Shown here: piece by piece, positions 34,625-43,510 of the stretch
Layout: each line of letters opens with the position of its first letter
Position numbering within the stretch: position 1 is the first letter of the stretch
Source: UBA2040 sp041674745
GTDB taxonomy: Bacteria; Bacteroidota; Bacteroidia; Flavobacteriales_D; Crocinitomicaceae
Direction of reading: 5' to 3'
Length of the DNA: 64,000 nt
NCBI GenBank assembly: GCA_041674745.1
Contig: JBAYVD010000018.1
Span: 7,184-71,183, forward strand
Position numbers and translations under genes: made by a program
The notes under the pieces: model-generated
The model's input: the letters and a program-made list of their open reading frames with translations, nothing else
Databases searched by the model: none
Told to the model about the DNA's origin: nothing

Positions 34625-35833
34625 ATGACATACGATATTGCAATTGTTGGTGGAGGAATAGTAGGAGCAGCCACGTTTTACAAACTTCAAAAGAAATACC
34701 CGGCGCTTCAGTTGGCACTTTTTGAAAAAGAAAATTTGTTGGCCGATCATCAAACAGGGCATAATTCAGGCGTAATTCACTCTGGATTGTATTACAAACC
34801 AGGTTCCTTGAAAGCCCGGAATTGCATCGACGGTCGTCATGAATTGGTGGCGTTTGCGAAAGAACACAACATTGACCACGATATCTGTGGTAAGATTGTG
34901 GTCGCTACTGAAGAGAAAGAACTAAAAGACTTGGAAAGAATCTACCAAATTGGTTTGGAAAATGAAATCGAAGGATTGCGAAAAATAGGACCGGAAGAAA
35001 TCAAAGAAATTGAACCGTTTTGCGAAGGTATCGCTGGTTTGCATGTGCCTTGTACAGGAATTATTGATTTCCGAGGAGCAACAGCGAAGATGGTGGAATT
35101 GGCATTGGCCATCAATCTGAAAAGCGAATTGCATTTGAATACAGAAGTTACCGATATCAAAAAAGGTTCGAATGAATCTACTTTGGTTACCAATAAAGGA
35201 GAATTCAAAGCGAAATATTTGGTTTTCTGCGCAGGTCTACAAGCCGATCGAATGGCGAAGAAAGATGGCGTTGATTTGAAAGAAAAAGTAGTTGGTTTCC
35301 GAGGTGATTACTATGAATTGACCGAAGAAGGACATCATAAAATCAAACATTTGATTTACCCAGTTCCCAATCCTGATTTTCCATTTTTGGGTGTTCACTT
35401 TACCCGTATGACTGATGGAGAAATTGAATGCGGACCGAATGCCGTGTTTACGTTCAAAAGAGAAGGCTATGGCAAAACGGATTTCTCTATGCGCGATACA
35501 TGGGATGCTTTGACTTACAAAGGAACTTGGAAATTGTTTTTTAGCAATATGGCTTTCGGGATCAATGAATACCGCCGTGCTTTTTCGAAAAAATTGTTTT
35601 TGAAAACATTGCAACGCATGGTTCCATCTTTGACCATGGATGATTTAAAACCCGGTCGTTCTGGCGTGCGTGCTTTGTTGTTGCGTCAAGATGGCGATAC
35701 ACGTGATGATTTTAAGATCATGCACGAAGGTAATTCCATTCACGTTTTGAATGCGCCAAGTCCTGCAGCTACAGCTTCTTTGTCGATTGGAAACTACATT
35801 GTAAAAGAAGTCGAAGAAAAATTCGGATTGTAA
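34625..35833 (+). CDS. lhgO: L-2-hydroxyglutarate oxidase
   Basis: 402 residues. The FAD-binding start DIAIVGGGIVGAATFYKL, then GHNSGVIHSGLYYKPGSLKARNC, is the signature of L-2-hydroxyglutarate oxidases. Later segments FPFLGVHFTRMTDGEIECGPNAV and KPGRSGVRALLLRQDG also fit the family. The enzyme oxidises L-2-hydroxyglutarate, a by-product of malate dehydrogenase and related enzymes, back to 2-oxoglutarate. A TATTTTTG box (34596-34603) may be its -7 element. It is not obviously in an operon with its neighbours. Confidence 0.93.
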   Translation: MTYDIAIVGGGIVGAATFYKLQKKYPALQLALFEKENLLADHQTGHNSGVIHSGLYYKPGSLKARNCIDGRHELVAFAKEHNIDHDICGKIVVATEEKELKDLERIYQIGLENEIEGLRKIGPEEIKEIEPFCEGIAGLHVPCTGIIDFRGATAKMVELALAINLKSELHLNTEVTDIKKGSNESTLVTNKGEFKAKYLVFCAGLQADRMAKKDGVDLKEKVVGFRGDYYELTEEGHHKIKHLIYPVPNPDFPFLGVHFTRMTDGEIECGPNAVFTFKREGYGKTDFSMRDTWDALTYKGTWKLFFSNMAFGINEYRRAFSKKLFLKTLQRMVPSLTMDDLKPGRSGVRALLLRQDGDTRDDFKIMHEGNSIHVLNAPSPAATASLSIGNYIVKEVEEKFGL

Positions 35834-35851
35834 GCGAAGTATTTGATTTTT

Positions 35852-35936
35852 TATACTATTCGGTATTATACCAATAAGTATAAAATAGTAAAAATTTATT
35901 TTATTTATACCAAAAAGTATAATACCTTTGGGTATA
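35852..35936 (+). promoter_or_regulatory. Array of four ATAC-N6-GTAT palindromes before the AAA ATPase gene
   Basis: Four inverted repeats of the form (T)ATAC-N6-GTAT(A) start at 35852, 35867, 35906 and 35921. They are arranged as two pairs; within each pair the units repeat every 15 bases and the two pairs are 39 bases apart (second to third start). The last unit ends 11 bases before the ATG at 35948. This is a strong candidate for a repressor-binding array or promoter-operator region. Confidence 0.75.
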
Positions 35937-35947
35937 AAAAATGACGT

Positions 35948-37096
35948 ATGAGTCAATCGCCTTTCATTTATGGATTTACAGTAAGTGAGCAACACTTCAC
36001 CAACCGGGAGGAGGAGGTCATCAAGCTGAAGCAGAATTTGTTGCAAGGCATCAATACCACCATTATTTCGCCGCGCCGATGGGGAAAGTCATCACTTGTG
36101 GAAAAGGTCATTGAAGTCATCAACAAAGAAGAGAAAGCGGTTAAAACCGTAATGCTGGATTTGTTCTCTTATGCCTGTGAAGAAGAGTTTTTGGAGGCGT
36201 TTGCACGAGAAGTAATCAAAGCGTCTTCCAACAAATGGGAAGATTGGCTCACTTTAGCGAAAGAAACCTTTAAACAATTGATACCAAAAATCACGATTGG
36301 CGTTGATCCAGGTACTGATTTCAATTTAGGTTTTCAGTGGGATGATTTGAAAAAACACCGAGATGAAATTCTCAATTTACCGGAAATTATCGCGCAGAAG
36401 AAAAATATCCGCTTCGTAATTTGCTTGGATGAATTTCAGAATGTTGCGAGTTTTCCAGCCTTCGAAACCTTCGAAAAGCAATTGCGTGCCATTTGGCAAC
36501 GGCATAAAAAGGTAGCCTATTGTTTGTACGGCAGCAAGCGCCACATGATGGTGGATATATTCAATAACTCATCCAAGCCATTTTACCGTTTTGGCGATAT
36601 CTTGTTGTTGCCCAAAATAAAAGAAGAAAAATGGGTAAAGTTTATCCTGGAAAGTTTTAAAAGGTCAGGAAAAGAAATTTCAGTAAAATTGGCCGAGAAA
36701 ATTCCGCAATTGATGAAAAATCACTCTTGGTATGTGCAACAATTGTCGCACTATACGTGGCAGAAAACTAATAAAAAAGTGAGTCTGTCCGATTTGAATG
36801 CTGCTTTGGATGAATTGGTTCATGCCAATACGCCATTTTATCAAAGAGAAATTGAAGGCTTGAGCAACACGCAAGTGAACCTTATAAAAGCCATTGTTAT
36901 GGGAGAAAACAAACTCACAAGCAGCCGAGTGATGCAGGAATACAAGCTCGGAACGCCAAGGAATGTTAGCAAAAACCGAGACGCGTTGATTGCTGACGAC
37001 TTGCTCAACAAAGAAGACAAGAATTTTGAATTATTGGATCCAGCTTTTGAATTGTGGTTCAAAAAAATGTACTTTAAAATCGAATATATCGCATGA
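35948..37096 (+). CDS. AAA/STAND-type ATPase with C-terminal winged-helix-like region
   Basis: 382 residues. Residues 13-30 hold the typical FTNREEEVIKLKQNL; Walker A is SPRRWGKSSLV (41-51), Walker B VICLDE (157-162), and a sensor-like YCLYGSKRHMM follows. The last ~80 residues (LSNTQVNLIKAIVMGENKLTSSRVMQEYKLGTPRNVSKNRDALIADDLL) look like a winged-helix domain. This is the Arch_ATPase-like group common in Bacteroidota, of unknown function; regulatory, transport or defence roles are all possible. It is preceded by the palindrome array and overlaps rlmF by 4 bases. Confidence 0.82.
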   Translation: MSQSPFIYGFTVSEQHFTNREEEVIKLKQNLLQGINTTIISPRRWGKSSLVEKVIEVINKEEKAVKTVMLDLFSYACEEEFLEAFAREVIKASSNKWEDWLTLAKETFKQLIPKITIGVDPGTDFNLGFQWDDLKKHRDEILNLPEIIAQKKNIRFVICLDEFQNVASFPAFETFEKQLRAIWQRHKKVAYCLYGSKRHMMVDIFNNSSKPFYRFGDILLLPKIKEEKWVKFILESFKRSGKEISVKLAEKIPQLMKNHSWYVQQLSHYTWQKTNKKVSLSDLNAALDELVHANTPFYQREIEGLSNTQVNLIKAIVMGENKLTSSRVMQEYKLGTPRNVSKNRDALIADDLLNKEDKNFELLDPAFELWFKKMYFKIEYIA

Positions 37097-38028
37097 CGAA
37101 AACAAGATTACACCCCAGAAATAAACACGTAGACCGATACGATTTTAAGGAATTGTTTACCGTTTGTCCTGAATTGGCAGCACAAGTTTCGACCAATATT
37201 CATGGCAGTGAAACCATTGATTTTGCCAATCCAGTATCGGTTCGCTTGTTGAACACGGCCTTGCTAAAACGGTATTACGACATTGCTTTTTGGGACTTTC
37301 CTGAGGAAAATCTGTGTCCGCCCATTCCGGGAAGAGCCGATTACATTCACCATGCGGCAGATTTGTTGTCGAGTTTTTATTTTGGAAAGGCACCCAAAGG
37401 ACCTGAAGTACGCGTTCTGGACATTGGCAGTGGCGCGAGTTGCATTTACCCGATAATTGGACAACGAGAATACCAATGGTCGTTTGTAGGATCTGAAATG
37501 GATGAGAATTCCATCGAATCAGCCAATCAAATCATTGAACGGAACGAAGGTTTAAAAGACGCGATTGAAATTCGAAAACAGGTCAATTCCAGAGATATTT
37601 TCAACGGAATCATTCAACCTGGCGAGAAATATCAGTTGAGTGTTTGCAATCCGCCTTTCCATTCTTCATCGGAAGAAGCAGCGAAAGGTTCGCAACGAAA
37701 AGCAAACAATTTGGGGCGCAAACGCGTCAACGAAGTGACACTAAATTTTAGCGGAAAAAGCAATGAATTGTGGTACGATGGCGGAGAAAAGAAATTCGTC
37801 GAAAACATGATTCATCAAAGTTTCAGACACCGACATGCGGTGGAATGGTTTACGACTTTGGTTTCAAAAGAAGCGTATTTGAAAAGTTTTACGGCTTTGT
37901 TGGATCGGTTGGGAGCAGAACAAGTGCGTATTATCCCTATGGGAACCGGCAATAAAGTTTCACGTGTTTTGGGTTGGACTTTTCAAACCAAAAAGGTGGT
38001 GAAGAAAAAGGTTGAAAAGGAGGATTGA
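37093..38028 (+). CDS. rlmF: 23S rRNA (adenine(1618)-N6)-methyltransferase
   Basis: 311 residues. The start (TKTRLHPRNKHVDRYDFKEL) and the segments VLDIGSGASCIYPIIG, FVGSEMDENSIESANQII and SVCNPPFHSSSEEA (NPPF catalytic motif) match RlmF of normal length. The enzyme methylates A1618 of 23S rRNA. The ATG overlaps the stop of the ATPase gene (ATGA, 37093-37096), so the housekeeping methylase is now translated from the ATPase transcript, an unusual coupling. Confidence 0.93.
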   Translation: MTKTRLHPRNKHVDRYDFKELFTVCPELAAQVSTNIHGSETIDFANPVSVRLLNTALLKRYYDIAFWDFPEENLCPPIPGRADYIHHAADLLSSFYFGKAPKGPEVRVLDIGSGASCIYPIIGQREYQWSFVGSEMDENSIESANQIIERNEGLKDAIEIRKQVNSRDIFNGIIQPGEKYQLSVCNPPFHSSSEEAAKGSQRKANNLGRKRVNEVTLNFSGKSNELWYDGGEKKFVENMIHQSFRHRHAVEWFTTLVSKEAYLKSFTALLDRLGAEQVRIIPMGTGNKVSRVLGWTFQTKKVVKKKVEKED

Positions 38029-38076
38029 AAATACGGTTCAAAAATTCAACAGTTTTCCAATTAAAATAGTCAATAG

Positions 38077-38130
38077 AATTTGGGAATTTGGGAATTTGGG
38101 AATTTGGGAATTCCCAAATTTACGAACAAG
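38077..38130. repeat. Short tandem and inverted repeat AATTTGGG, related to the copy near 50.1 kb
   Basis: Four perfect 8-bp units AATTTGGG (38077-38108) run into the inverted unit, so 38101-38120 is a perfect 20-bp palindrome. The following bases (AATTCCCAAATTTACGAAC) occur again at 50102 with few differences, so this is a member of a dispersed intergenic repeat. It lies between two convergent genes. Confidence 0.8.
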
Positions 38131-38204
38131 GTAACTAGATCTTGGCTTTTTTGACCAGAATCCATTCATTTTTGATCTAAAAATTCCAAAAATCAATAAA
38201 AATC

Positions 38205-39461
38205 TTACGTTTTCCGCTTTTTCTTTTTCGCCGCTGGAAACAAAATGTTGTTCAAAATCAAGCGATAGCCGGGAGAATTTGGGTGTAAATTCAAATCTGT
38301 TGGAGGATCCATAACACGGTGTTCGTAATCTTCCGGATCGTGTCCACCATAGAAAGTCCAAGTTCCTTGTCCCATTTCTCCATGAATGTAACGAGCGGTT
38401 CCTAGCGCTTCATCTTCACCCAAAATCAACACGTTGGGTTTGATCAATTCTTTTCTAAAATCGGTTGTTTGTCCCATGAAACCGGGGATAATATCGGTGT
38501 GACATTGCGTCAACATAGTAGGCACCACATCCCATTTTGCCGAAAATTCAAACAAAGTGAAATTGTCCAACGCTTCATTGCGTTTGTGCAAATCCGTTCC
38601 ATCGATATTGGAATATTCATACACCATCGGATTACGTTCCAACTTGAAATCCTTGAAGGCAAATGTATTACCGTAATCCAGTTTTTGTTGACAAGCAGGA
38701 TCGGATGGGTCTCCGTCAAACATACTTTCGCAAATATCTGTGTTAGCCGCTGCTAAAGCAATATCAAAACTATCGGTTCCGCTACACATGGTAAACAAGA
38801 ATCCACCACCAAAGACAAATTCTTTGATCCGGTTGGCAACGGCAAGTTTTAGTTGAGAAACCTTTTCAAATCCAAGCATTTTAGCATCTGCTTCTGCATC
38901 GGCAACCTGCTGTTGATACCAAGGATAACTTCGGTAATTGGCGTAGAATTTACCGTATTGCCCCGTGAAATCTTCGTGGTGCAAATGCAACCAATCGTAT
39001 TTCGGTAAAATTCCCATGACAATCGCTGAATCATAAATTTTATCGTAGGGAATTTCGGCATATTCCAACACCAAGGTCACAGCGTCGTCCCAAGGTTGTT
39101 TGCCATTGGGCGTGTACACCGCAATTTTTGGGGCTTTTTCCAATTGGACCACTTCCATGTTGGTTTCCGGGTTCCCGATTTCTTTTTTGATGGCATTGAC
39201 TTGTCCGTCGGCTAAAACTTCGTATTTCACACCACGAATAACCAATTCATCCTCAATGGATTTTAAATGAGGAAAAAGAAAAGAACCACCACGGTAGTTG
39301 AGTAACCATTCCATCACCACATCATTTTCCAATACCCAAAAAGAAACGCCATACGCTTTTAAATGATCGGTTTGCGAATCGTCCATGGGAACGAGCAACT
39401 GCGAAGCGGAAACTTGTAGCGAAGCAAAAAGCAAAGCAAAAAACAGAACTATTTTCTTCAT
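38205..39461 (-). CDS. Exported 'asparagine synthetase B'-type protein of Bacteroidota
   Basis: 418 residues from the ATG at 39461, with a signal peptide (MKKIVLFFALLFASLQVSAS). It belongs to a Bacteroidota family that databases name asparagine synthetase B. The sequence shows no N-terminal catalytic Cys of a glutamine amidotransferase and no ATP pyrophosphatase SGGxDS motif, so that name is not supported. Marks such as KIAVYTPNGKQPWDDAVTLVLEYAEIPYDKIYD and FVFGGGFLFTMCSGTDSFDIAL suggest a class I amidotransferase-like (DJ-1/PfpI-type) fold with Cys in MCSG. It probably acts outside the cytoplasm. Function unknown. Confidence 0.75.
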   Translation of the reverse strand: MKKIVLFFALLFASLQVSASQLLVPMDDSQTDHLKAYGVSFWVLENDVVMEWLLNYRGGSFLFPHLKSIEDELVIRGVKYEVLADGQVNAIKKEIGNPETNMEVVQLEKAPKIAVYTPNGKQPWDDAVTLVLEYAEIPYDKIYDSAIVMGILPKYDWLHLHHEDFTGQYGKFYANYRSYPWYQQQVADAEADAKMLGFEKVSQLKLAVANRIKEFVFGGGFLFTMCSGTDSFDIALAAANTDICESMFDGDPSDPACQQKLDYGNTFAFKDFKLERNPMVYEYSNIDGTDLHKRNEALDNFTLFEFSAKWDVVPTMLTQCHTDIIPGFMGQTTDFRKELIKPNVLILGEDEALGTARYIHGEMGQGTWTFYGGHDPEDYEHRVMDPPTDLNLHPNSPGYRLILNNILFPAAKKKKRKT

Positions 39462-39506
39462 TTTATAAAATCGTTTGTAGTGATAACGCAAAAATCTTGC
39501 CTTTCA

Positions 39507-41078
39507 TTAAAATCCAGGATCTAAATCACCACCTCGGTCAAAATCTTCGCCTTCAAAATCGTTGGTACTGTTGATTTTACTTGGTAGTATGAATTCATTT
39601 CCAGCTGATTCAAATCCTTTGTTGCTGTTCATAGCTGAAGAAAAAGAAGTTTCCAACTGACCAGGATCTACCGAGTCCAAATTCTCAAAACGAGCATATT
39701 GCCCTACAAATTTCAATCGAACATTCGCCAATGCACCATTTCTGTGTTTGGCAATGATAATTTCACCAACCCCTAAATTGGAATTTCCTTCGGCGTCTTG
39801 CGTTAAACCATAGTATTCTGGTCGATAAATGAATGAAACGATATCGGCATCTTGCTCAATCGCTCCAGATTCACGAAGGTCGGAGAGTACGGGTCTTTTT
39901 TCACCACCACGTTGTTCCACGGAACGACTCAATTGAGACAAGGCGATAATTGGAACATTCAATTCTTTTGCAATTTCTTTGATGGAGCGAGAAATCAAGG
40001 AAATTTCTTGTTCACGGTTTCCTCCACCTTTGGTTCCACCAGCGGTCATCAATTGCAAGTAATCGATGATTACCAGTTCAATATTGTATTGCAATTTCAA
40101 ACGACGACATTTTGCCCGTAAATCGAAAATGGAAATACCGGGTGTGTCATCAATATAAATCGGTGCTTGCGCTAATTTCGTAATTCGGCTGTGCAATTGT
40201 TGAAACTCATGATCTGCCAAATCACCTTTTCGTAATTTTTCGGCTGCAATTCTACTTTCACTTGAAATCAAACGTTTTACCAATTGAACGGACGACATCT
40301 CCAAAGAGAAGAACGCCACTCCCATGTTGTAATCTACCGCACAATTTCGCGCCATAGAAAGTACGAAAGCCGTTTTCCCCATCGCAGGTCGAGCGGCCAA
40401 TACAATCATATCTGAACGTTGCCAACCCGCTGTAATTTTGTCCAGTTCAAAGAATCCGGTTGGAACTCCTGAAATACCATCTTTGTTAAGACTTGCTTTT
40501 TCTATTTCATCAATGGCTTCGCGAACGACATTTTTCATGATGTCGACTTGTTTGCCCATGTTGTTTTCCGAAATTTTGAATAAATCTTCCTCCGCTTTGT
40601 TCAATACATCGAAAACATCATTCGTGTCTTCATAGGCCATTTTCAAAACGTCGGAACTCATGCGAATCAATTCTCGTTTGATGAATTTCTCTGAAATGAT
40701 TCGGGCATGGTATTCTACGTGAGCGGAAGAGGCAACACGAGACGTCAATTGAGAAACATAGGCCGGACCGCCACTGGCTTCCAAGGTGCCTTCTTTTTTC
40801 AATTGATTGATTACAGTTAAGATATCAATGGGCGTAGAAGAGGCGAACAATTCCCGTATTGCCGTATAAATGTAAACGTGTTTTGGGTCGTAAAAACAGG
40901 CAGGTGTAAGCAGGTCAATCGTATCCGTAACTGCATTTTTTTCTAGCATCAAGGCGCCCAGAACAGCTTGTTCAATGTCAACGGCTTGTGGTGGAACTTT
41001 TCCCAATTCCATTGCCAAAGGGCTTATATTCTTTAGTCGTGTTGCGGGTTTTCGATTGTTTTCGACCTTGTTATCCAT
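39507..41078 (-). CDS. dnaB: Replicative DNA helicase
   Basis: 523 residues. The N-terminal DnaB domain opens PPQAVDIEQAVLGALMLEKNAV. The RecA-like domain has Walker A (AARPAMGKTAF), VAFFSLEMS, Walker B (LVIIDYLQLM) and RSLKEIAKEL-type (here RSIKEIAKELNVPIIALSQLSR). The length is normal, so no intein is present. The last 60 residues are acidic (NDFEGEDFDRGGDLD), as often in Bacteroidota. A TATCTTTG box (complement of 41084-41091) ends 5 bases before the ATG. It is transcribed away from mnmD. Confidence 0.96.
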   Translation of the reverse strand: MDNKVENNRKPATRLKNISPLAMELGKVPPQAVDIEQAVLGALMLEKNAVTDTIDLLTPACFYDPKHVYIYTAIRELFASSTPIDILTVINQLKKEGTLEASGGPAYVSQLTSRVASSAHVEYHARIISEKFIKRELIRMSSDVLKMAYEDTNDVFDVLNKAEEDLFKISENNMGKQVDIMKNVVREAIDEIEKASLNKDGISGVPTGFFELDKITAGWQRSDMIVLAARPAMGKTAFVLSMARNCAVDYNMGVAFFSLEMSSVQLVKRLISSESRIAAEKLRKGDLADHEFQQLHSRITKLAQAPIYIDDTPGISIFDLRAKCRRLKLQYNIELVIIDYLQLMTAGGTKGGGNREQEISLISRSIKEIAKELNVPIIALSQLSRSVEQRGGEKRPVLSDLRESGAIEQDADIVSFIYRPEYYGLTQDAEGNSNLGVGEIIIAKHRNGALANVRLKFVGQYARFENLDSVDPGQLETSFSSAMNSNKGFESAGNEFILPSKINSTNDFEGEDFDRGGDLDPGF

Positions 41079-41083
41079 ACGAA

Positions 41084-41187
41084 CAAAGATAGAGTTTTGA
41101 TGGCGCTAATCCCACAATTGTTTCTGATAAAATCTAAAAAAGATATAAAGAAACGTTATTAACAATTGTTGAAACCGTCTACCTTTG
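41084..41187. promoter_or_regulatory. Divergent dnaB/mnmD promoter region with short or absent leaders
   Basis: On the minus strand TATCTTTG (41084-41091) lies 5 bases before the dnaB ATG. On the plus strand TACCTTTG (41180-41187) lies 4 bases before the mnmD ATG. Both are perfect -7 boxes (TAnnTTTG). A -33 TTG for dnaB sits at a slightly long distance of 23 bases; none is clear for mnmD. Transcripts would begin at or near the start codons. Confidence 0.5.
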
Positions 41188-41191
41188 AACC

Positions 41192-41851
41192 ATGCAACGA
41201 AAAGTAGTTACAACAGCCGACGGTTCCCGCACCATTCACCTCGAGGAATGGAATGAAAATTACCATTCGCATCACGGTGCTTTGCAAGAAGCGAAACATG
41301 TTTTCATCGAAAAAGTACGCGAGCGTATGGCTGGACGAAAGGAAATCTCCATTTTGGAAATGGGTTTCGGAACAGGACTCAATGCGATGCTCACCATGGA
41401 ATTGGCTTTGGAATTGGACGTGAAAATCAATTATTTGACCTTGGAGGCCTTTCCCGTTTCTGCTGAGGAAATTGAAGAATTGGAGTATGCCGAAATTTGG
41501 AAAGAAGGTGCTGGGTTTTACAAAGACATGCACGTAACTTCTTGGGGACAGCCCCATGAAATCCATCCGCTTTTTGCCTTGACGAAAATTCAAACACAGT
41601 TGGAGGATTGGGAAGCGACCAATCAAACGATCGACTTCATTTACTACGATGCTTTTGGTCCACGCGTTCAATCCCATCTTTGGTCGATTCCGATTTTTGA
41701 AAAAATGTATAATTCGGCTAAAAAAGGTGCTTTTTTCTTGACCTATTGTGCGAAAGGACAAGTTCGCCGCGATTTAGAAAGCGTAGGTTGGAAAATGACA
41801 CGTTTGCCAGGACCTCCAGGAAAAAGAGAAATGTTGGTGGGGGAGAAGTGA
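41192..41851 (+). CDS. mnmD: tRNA 5-methylaminomethyl-2-thiouridine methyltransferase, MnmD type
   Basis: 219 residues, the MnmC methyltransferase domain without the FAD oxidase part. Motifs are TADGSRTIHLEEWNENYHSHHGALQEAKHVF at the N-terminus, ILEMGFGTGLNAML (SAM loop) and DFIYYDAFGPRVQSHLWS; the end is the typical PPGKREMLV. It completes mnm5s2U at the wobble position of tRNAs. A single gene, divergent from dnaB, with a -7 box only 4 bases before the start. Confidence 0.9.
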   Translation: MQRKVVTTADGSRTIHLEEWNENYHSHHGALQEAKHVFIEKVRERMAGRKEISILEMGFGTGLNAMLTMELALELDVKINYLTLEAFPVSAEEIEELEYAEIWKEGAGFYKDMHVTSWGQPHEIHPLFALTKIQTQLEDWEATNQTIDFIYYDAFGPRVQSHLWSIPIFEKMYNSAKKGAFFLTYCAKGQVRRDLESVGWKMTRLPGPPGKREMLVGEK

Positions 41852-41932
41852 GAAATTTTCTCTTTTAATAGAAAAATTTACCACTATTAAAATCTTGTTT
41901 TCAGAATGCAGTAATGAGTAAATCAAAAACCT

Positions 41933-41978
41933 ACTTCATCAACTGAATATCCGCAATACGAATAATGCGATTACCAAA
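41933..41978 (-). pseudogene. Remnant of an ABC-F gene 3' end
   Basis: Bases 41933-41959 are identical over 27 bases to 43513-43539, the last codons of the complete ABC-F gene, and in the same direction. Read on the minus strand it ends GNRIIRIADIQLMK-stop, against RNRIKSIADIQLMK-stop in the full gene. Similarity fades beyond about 45 bases. It looks like the end of a lost relative or a copied piece. Confidence 0.6.
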
Positions 41979-42117
41979 TAGTTGCCAAAAAAATCAAAAC
42001 GCTGTTGAATTCAGTTTTCAAGTACATTTTAATAAGTGAAACTTACCGTTTAGATTTTTTTTAGAAATTAAAAGACAAAATGCTTTAGTTTTAAGGGAAC
42101 CTATAAAACCAGTATTC

Positions 42118-43506
42118 ATGAAAGCCATTTTATTCTTTTTCTTTTTGCCTTGTCATTTATTTAGTCAAGCGAGTTTTGTATTGAATTCTGATGAATCTAT
42201 TTATAGTTCACCCGATTCAACTTTTTTCGTGACCAAACTAGGCGATTCTACCCATCTTGTTTTCCGAGAATTAAAGCACGATGGCACCGTTTTGAATGCT
42301 GACACCTTATTTTTTCAATACAACAGACTAATTGAAAGGTATAACATTATTCGCTTTAAGAATTCCGAAAAGTATTTATTTACTTTGTTTAATTCGAATA
42401 ATTTAGGAGTTCAAGAAGGCTATAAATATCTGCATTATGCATTATATGATCGTTCAACTCATCAATTTACTTTGCATAAAATCGACAGTATTTACATGCA
42501 ATATGCCTTCAATAATACTGAATACAACGATACATCCGTTTTACTATTAAGTCAACGCCAAATAACAACAACAACTTCCTGGTATTATACGCTTGATGTG
42601 AATTCAATTAATTTGAATTTGGATAAATACTTAGTCTCAACCCCAGATTCAATTAATGATTATTACGGGGTGAACAAAAAATTCAAAATGATTGATGATA
42701 CCTTATTTTGGGAAACGAGTTTTACAGATTTAATGGTTATAGGAAATGCAGGAAATAGTTTTCAAAGTGCCAATTCTACGTTTTATACTGTCCCAAATAG
42801 TTACAATACTCAAATTGATATGTACAACGGGTTTTATGATGGTCAATCCATTGGTAAGTTCATGAAGCTTTACAATGACCCAAGTTTAATCGGTAAATGG
42901 AATTTTTCGCGCTTTGATAAATATGGCAACTTATTGGGGGCATTTGAAATTTCACCTTTAAATCATCCAGTGTCTGGTAATCAAATCTATATTACCAACG
43001 CTATCGTTTACCAAGATACGATCATAGTGGTTGGAGAAACAACAAATCAAAATTTCGAACAAGAACGTTACGTAATATTTCTTGACTTTCAATTAAATGA
43101 ACTTTGTCGAGTTCAATTTGATTTTGGATTGTCAGGTATAACTGCAACAAATTCTGCCTTCGTGACCATGATTAATGGTATTCCTTACGTTGCAGTGACC
43201 AATGCAACTACAAAATCGTATTTTGAAGTGGCAAGTTGCTCCGTTATTTCTCTCGTGGTAGCAGAAAATAAAATTATCAATAGAAGTGTTGTGTGCAGTC
43301 CGAATCCTTTTGATAACGTTTTAAATGTAAATTTCGACGATGAATTTTTAGGTATGGGATTTGAAATAGTTGACGTGACTGGCAAAACAGTAATTTCGGG
43401 CATCGCAGATGTTCCCAAGATAAATATAGACACAGAAGTATTGCAGAAAGGAATTTATTTCATTCGCTTAAATGGAATTTCGAAAGGTAAATTGGTTAAA
43501 AATTAA
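42118..43506 (+). CDS. Secreted protein of unknown function with T9SS sorting tail
   Basis: 462 residues. A signal peptide (MKAILFFFFLPCHLFSQ) is followed by a long beta-rich body high in Asn, Thr and Tyr (YNDTSVLLLSQRQITTTTSWYYTL). The tail is a type A T9SS sorting domain (VVCSPNPFDNVLNVNF ... GIYFIRLNGISKGKLVKN). No enzymatic domain is recognised. It sits between two copies of an ABC-F gene end, which suggests that the segment arrived by recombination; its base content also looks more A/T-rich than that of its neighbours. Confidence 0.78.
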   Translation: MKAILFFFFLPCHLFSQASFVLNSDESIYSSPDSTFFVTKLGDSTHLVFRELKHDGTVLNADTLFFQYNRLIERYNIIRFKNSEKYLFTLFNSNNLGVQEGYKYLHYALYDRSTHQFTLHKIDSIYMQYAFNNTEYNDTSVLLLSQRQITTTTSWYYTLDVNSINLNLDKYLVSTPDSINDYYGVNKKFKMIDDTLFWETSFTDLMVIGNAGNSFQSANSTFYTVPNSYNTQIDMYNGFYDGQSIGKFMKLYNDPSLIGKWNFSRFDKYGNLLGAFEISPLNHPVSGNQIYITNAIVYQDTIIVVGETTNQNFEQERYVIFLDFQLNELCRVQFDFGLSGITATNSAFVTMINGIPYVAVTNATTKSYFEVASCSVISLVVAENKIINRSVVCSPNPFDNVLNVNFDDEFLGMGFEIVDVTGKTVISGIADVPKINIDTEVLQKGIYFIRLNGISKGKLVKN

Positions 43507-43510
43507 TGAT

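Noticed and set aside
38077..38120. Possible CRISPR-like repeat
   Set aside because: The units are 8 bp without spacers, so this is a simple tandem repeat.
39507..41078. Possible intein in dnaB
   Set aside because: dnaB is a frequent intein host, but here the length is normal and the Walker A region is uninterrupted.
41159..41761. A 200-codon open frame on the minus strand opposite mnmD
   Set aside because: It mirrors the mnmD gene, whose protein motifs are clear. The antisense product has no domain and lacks a promoter.
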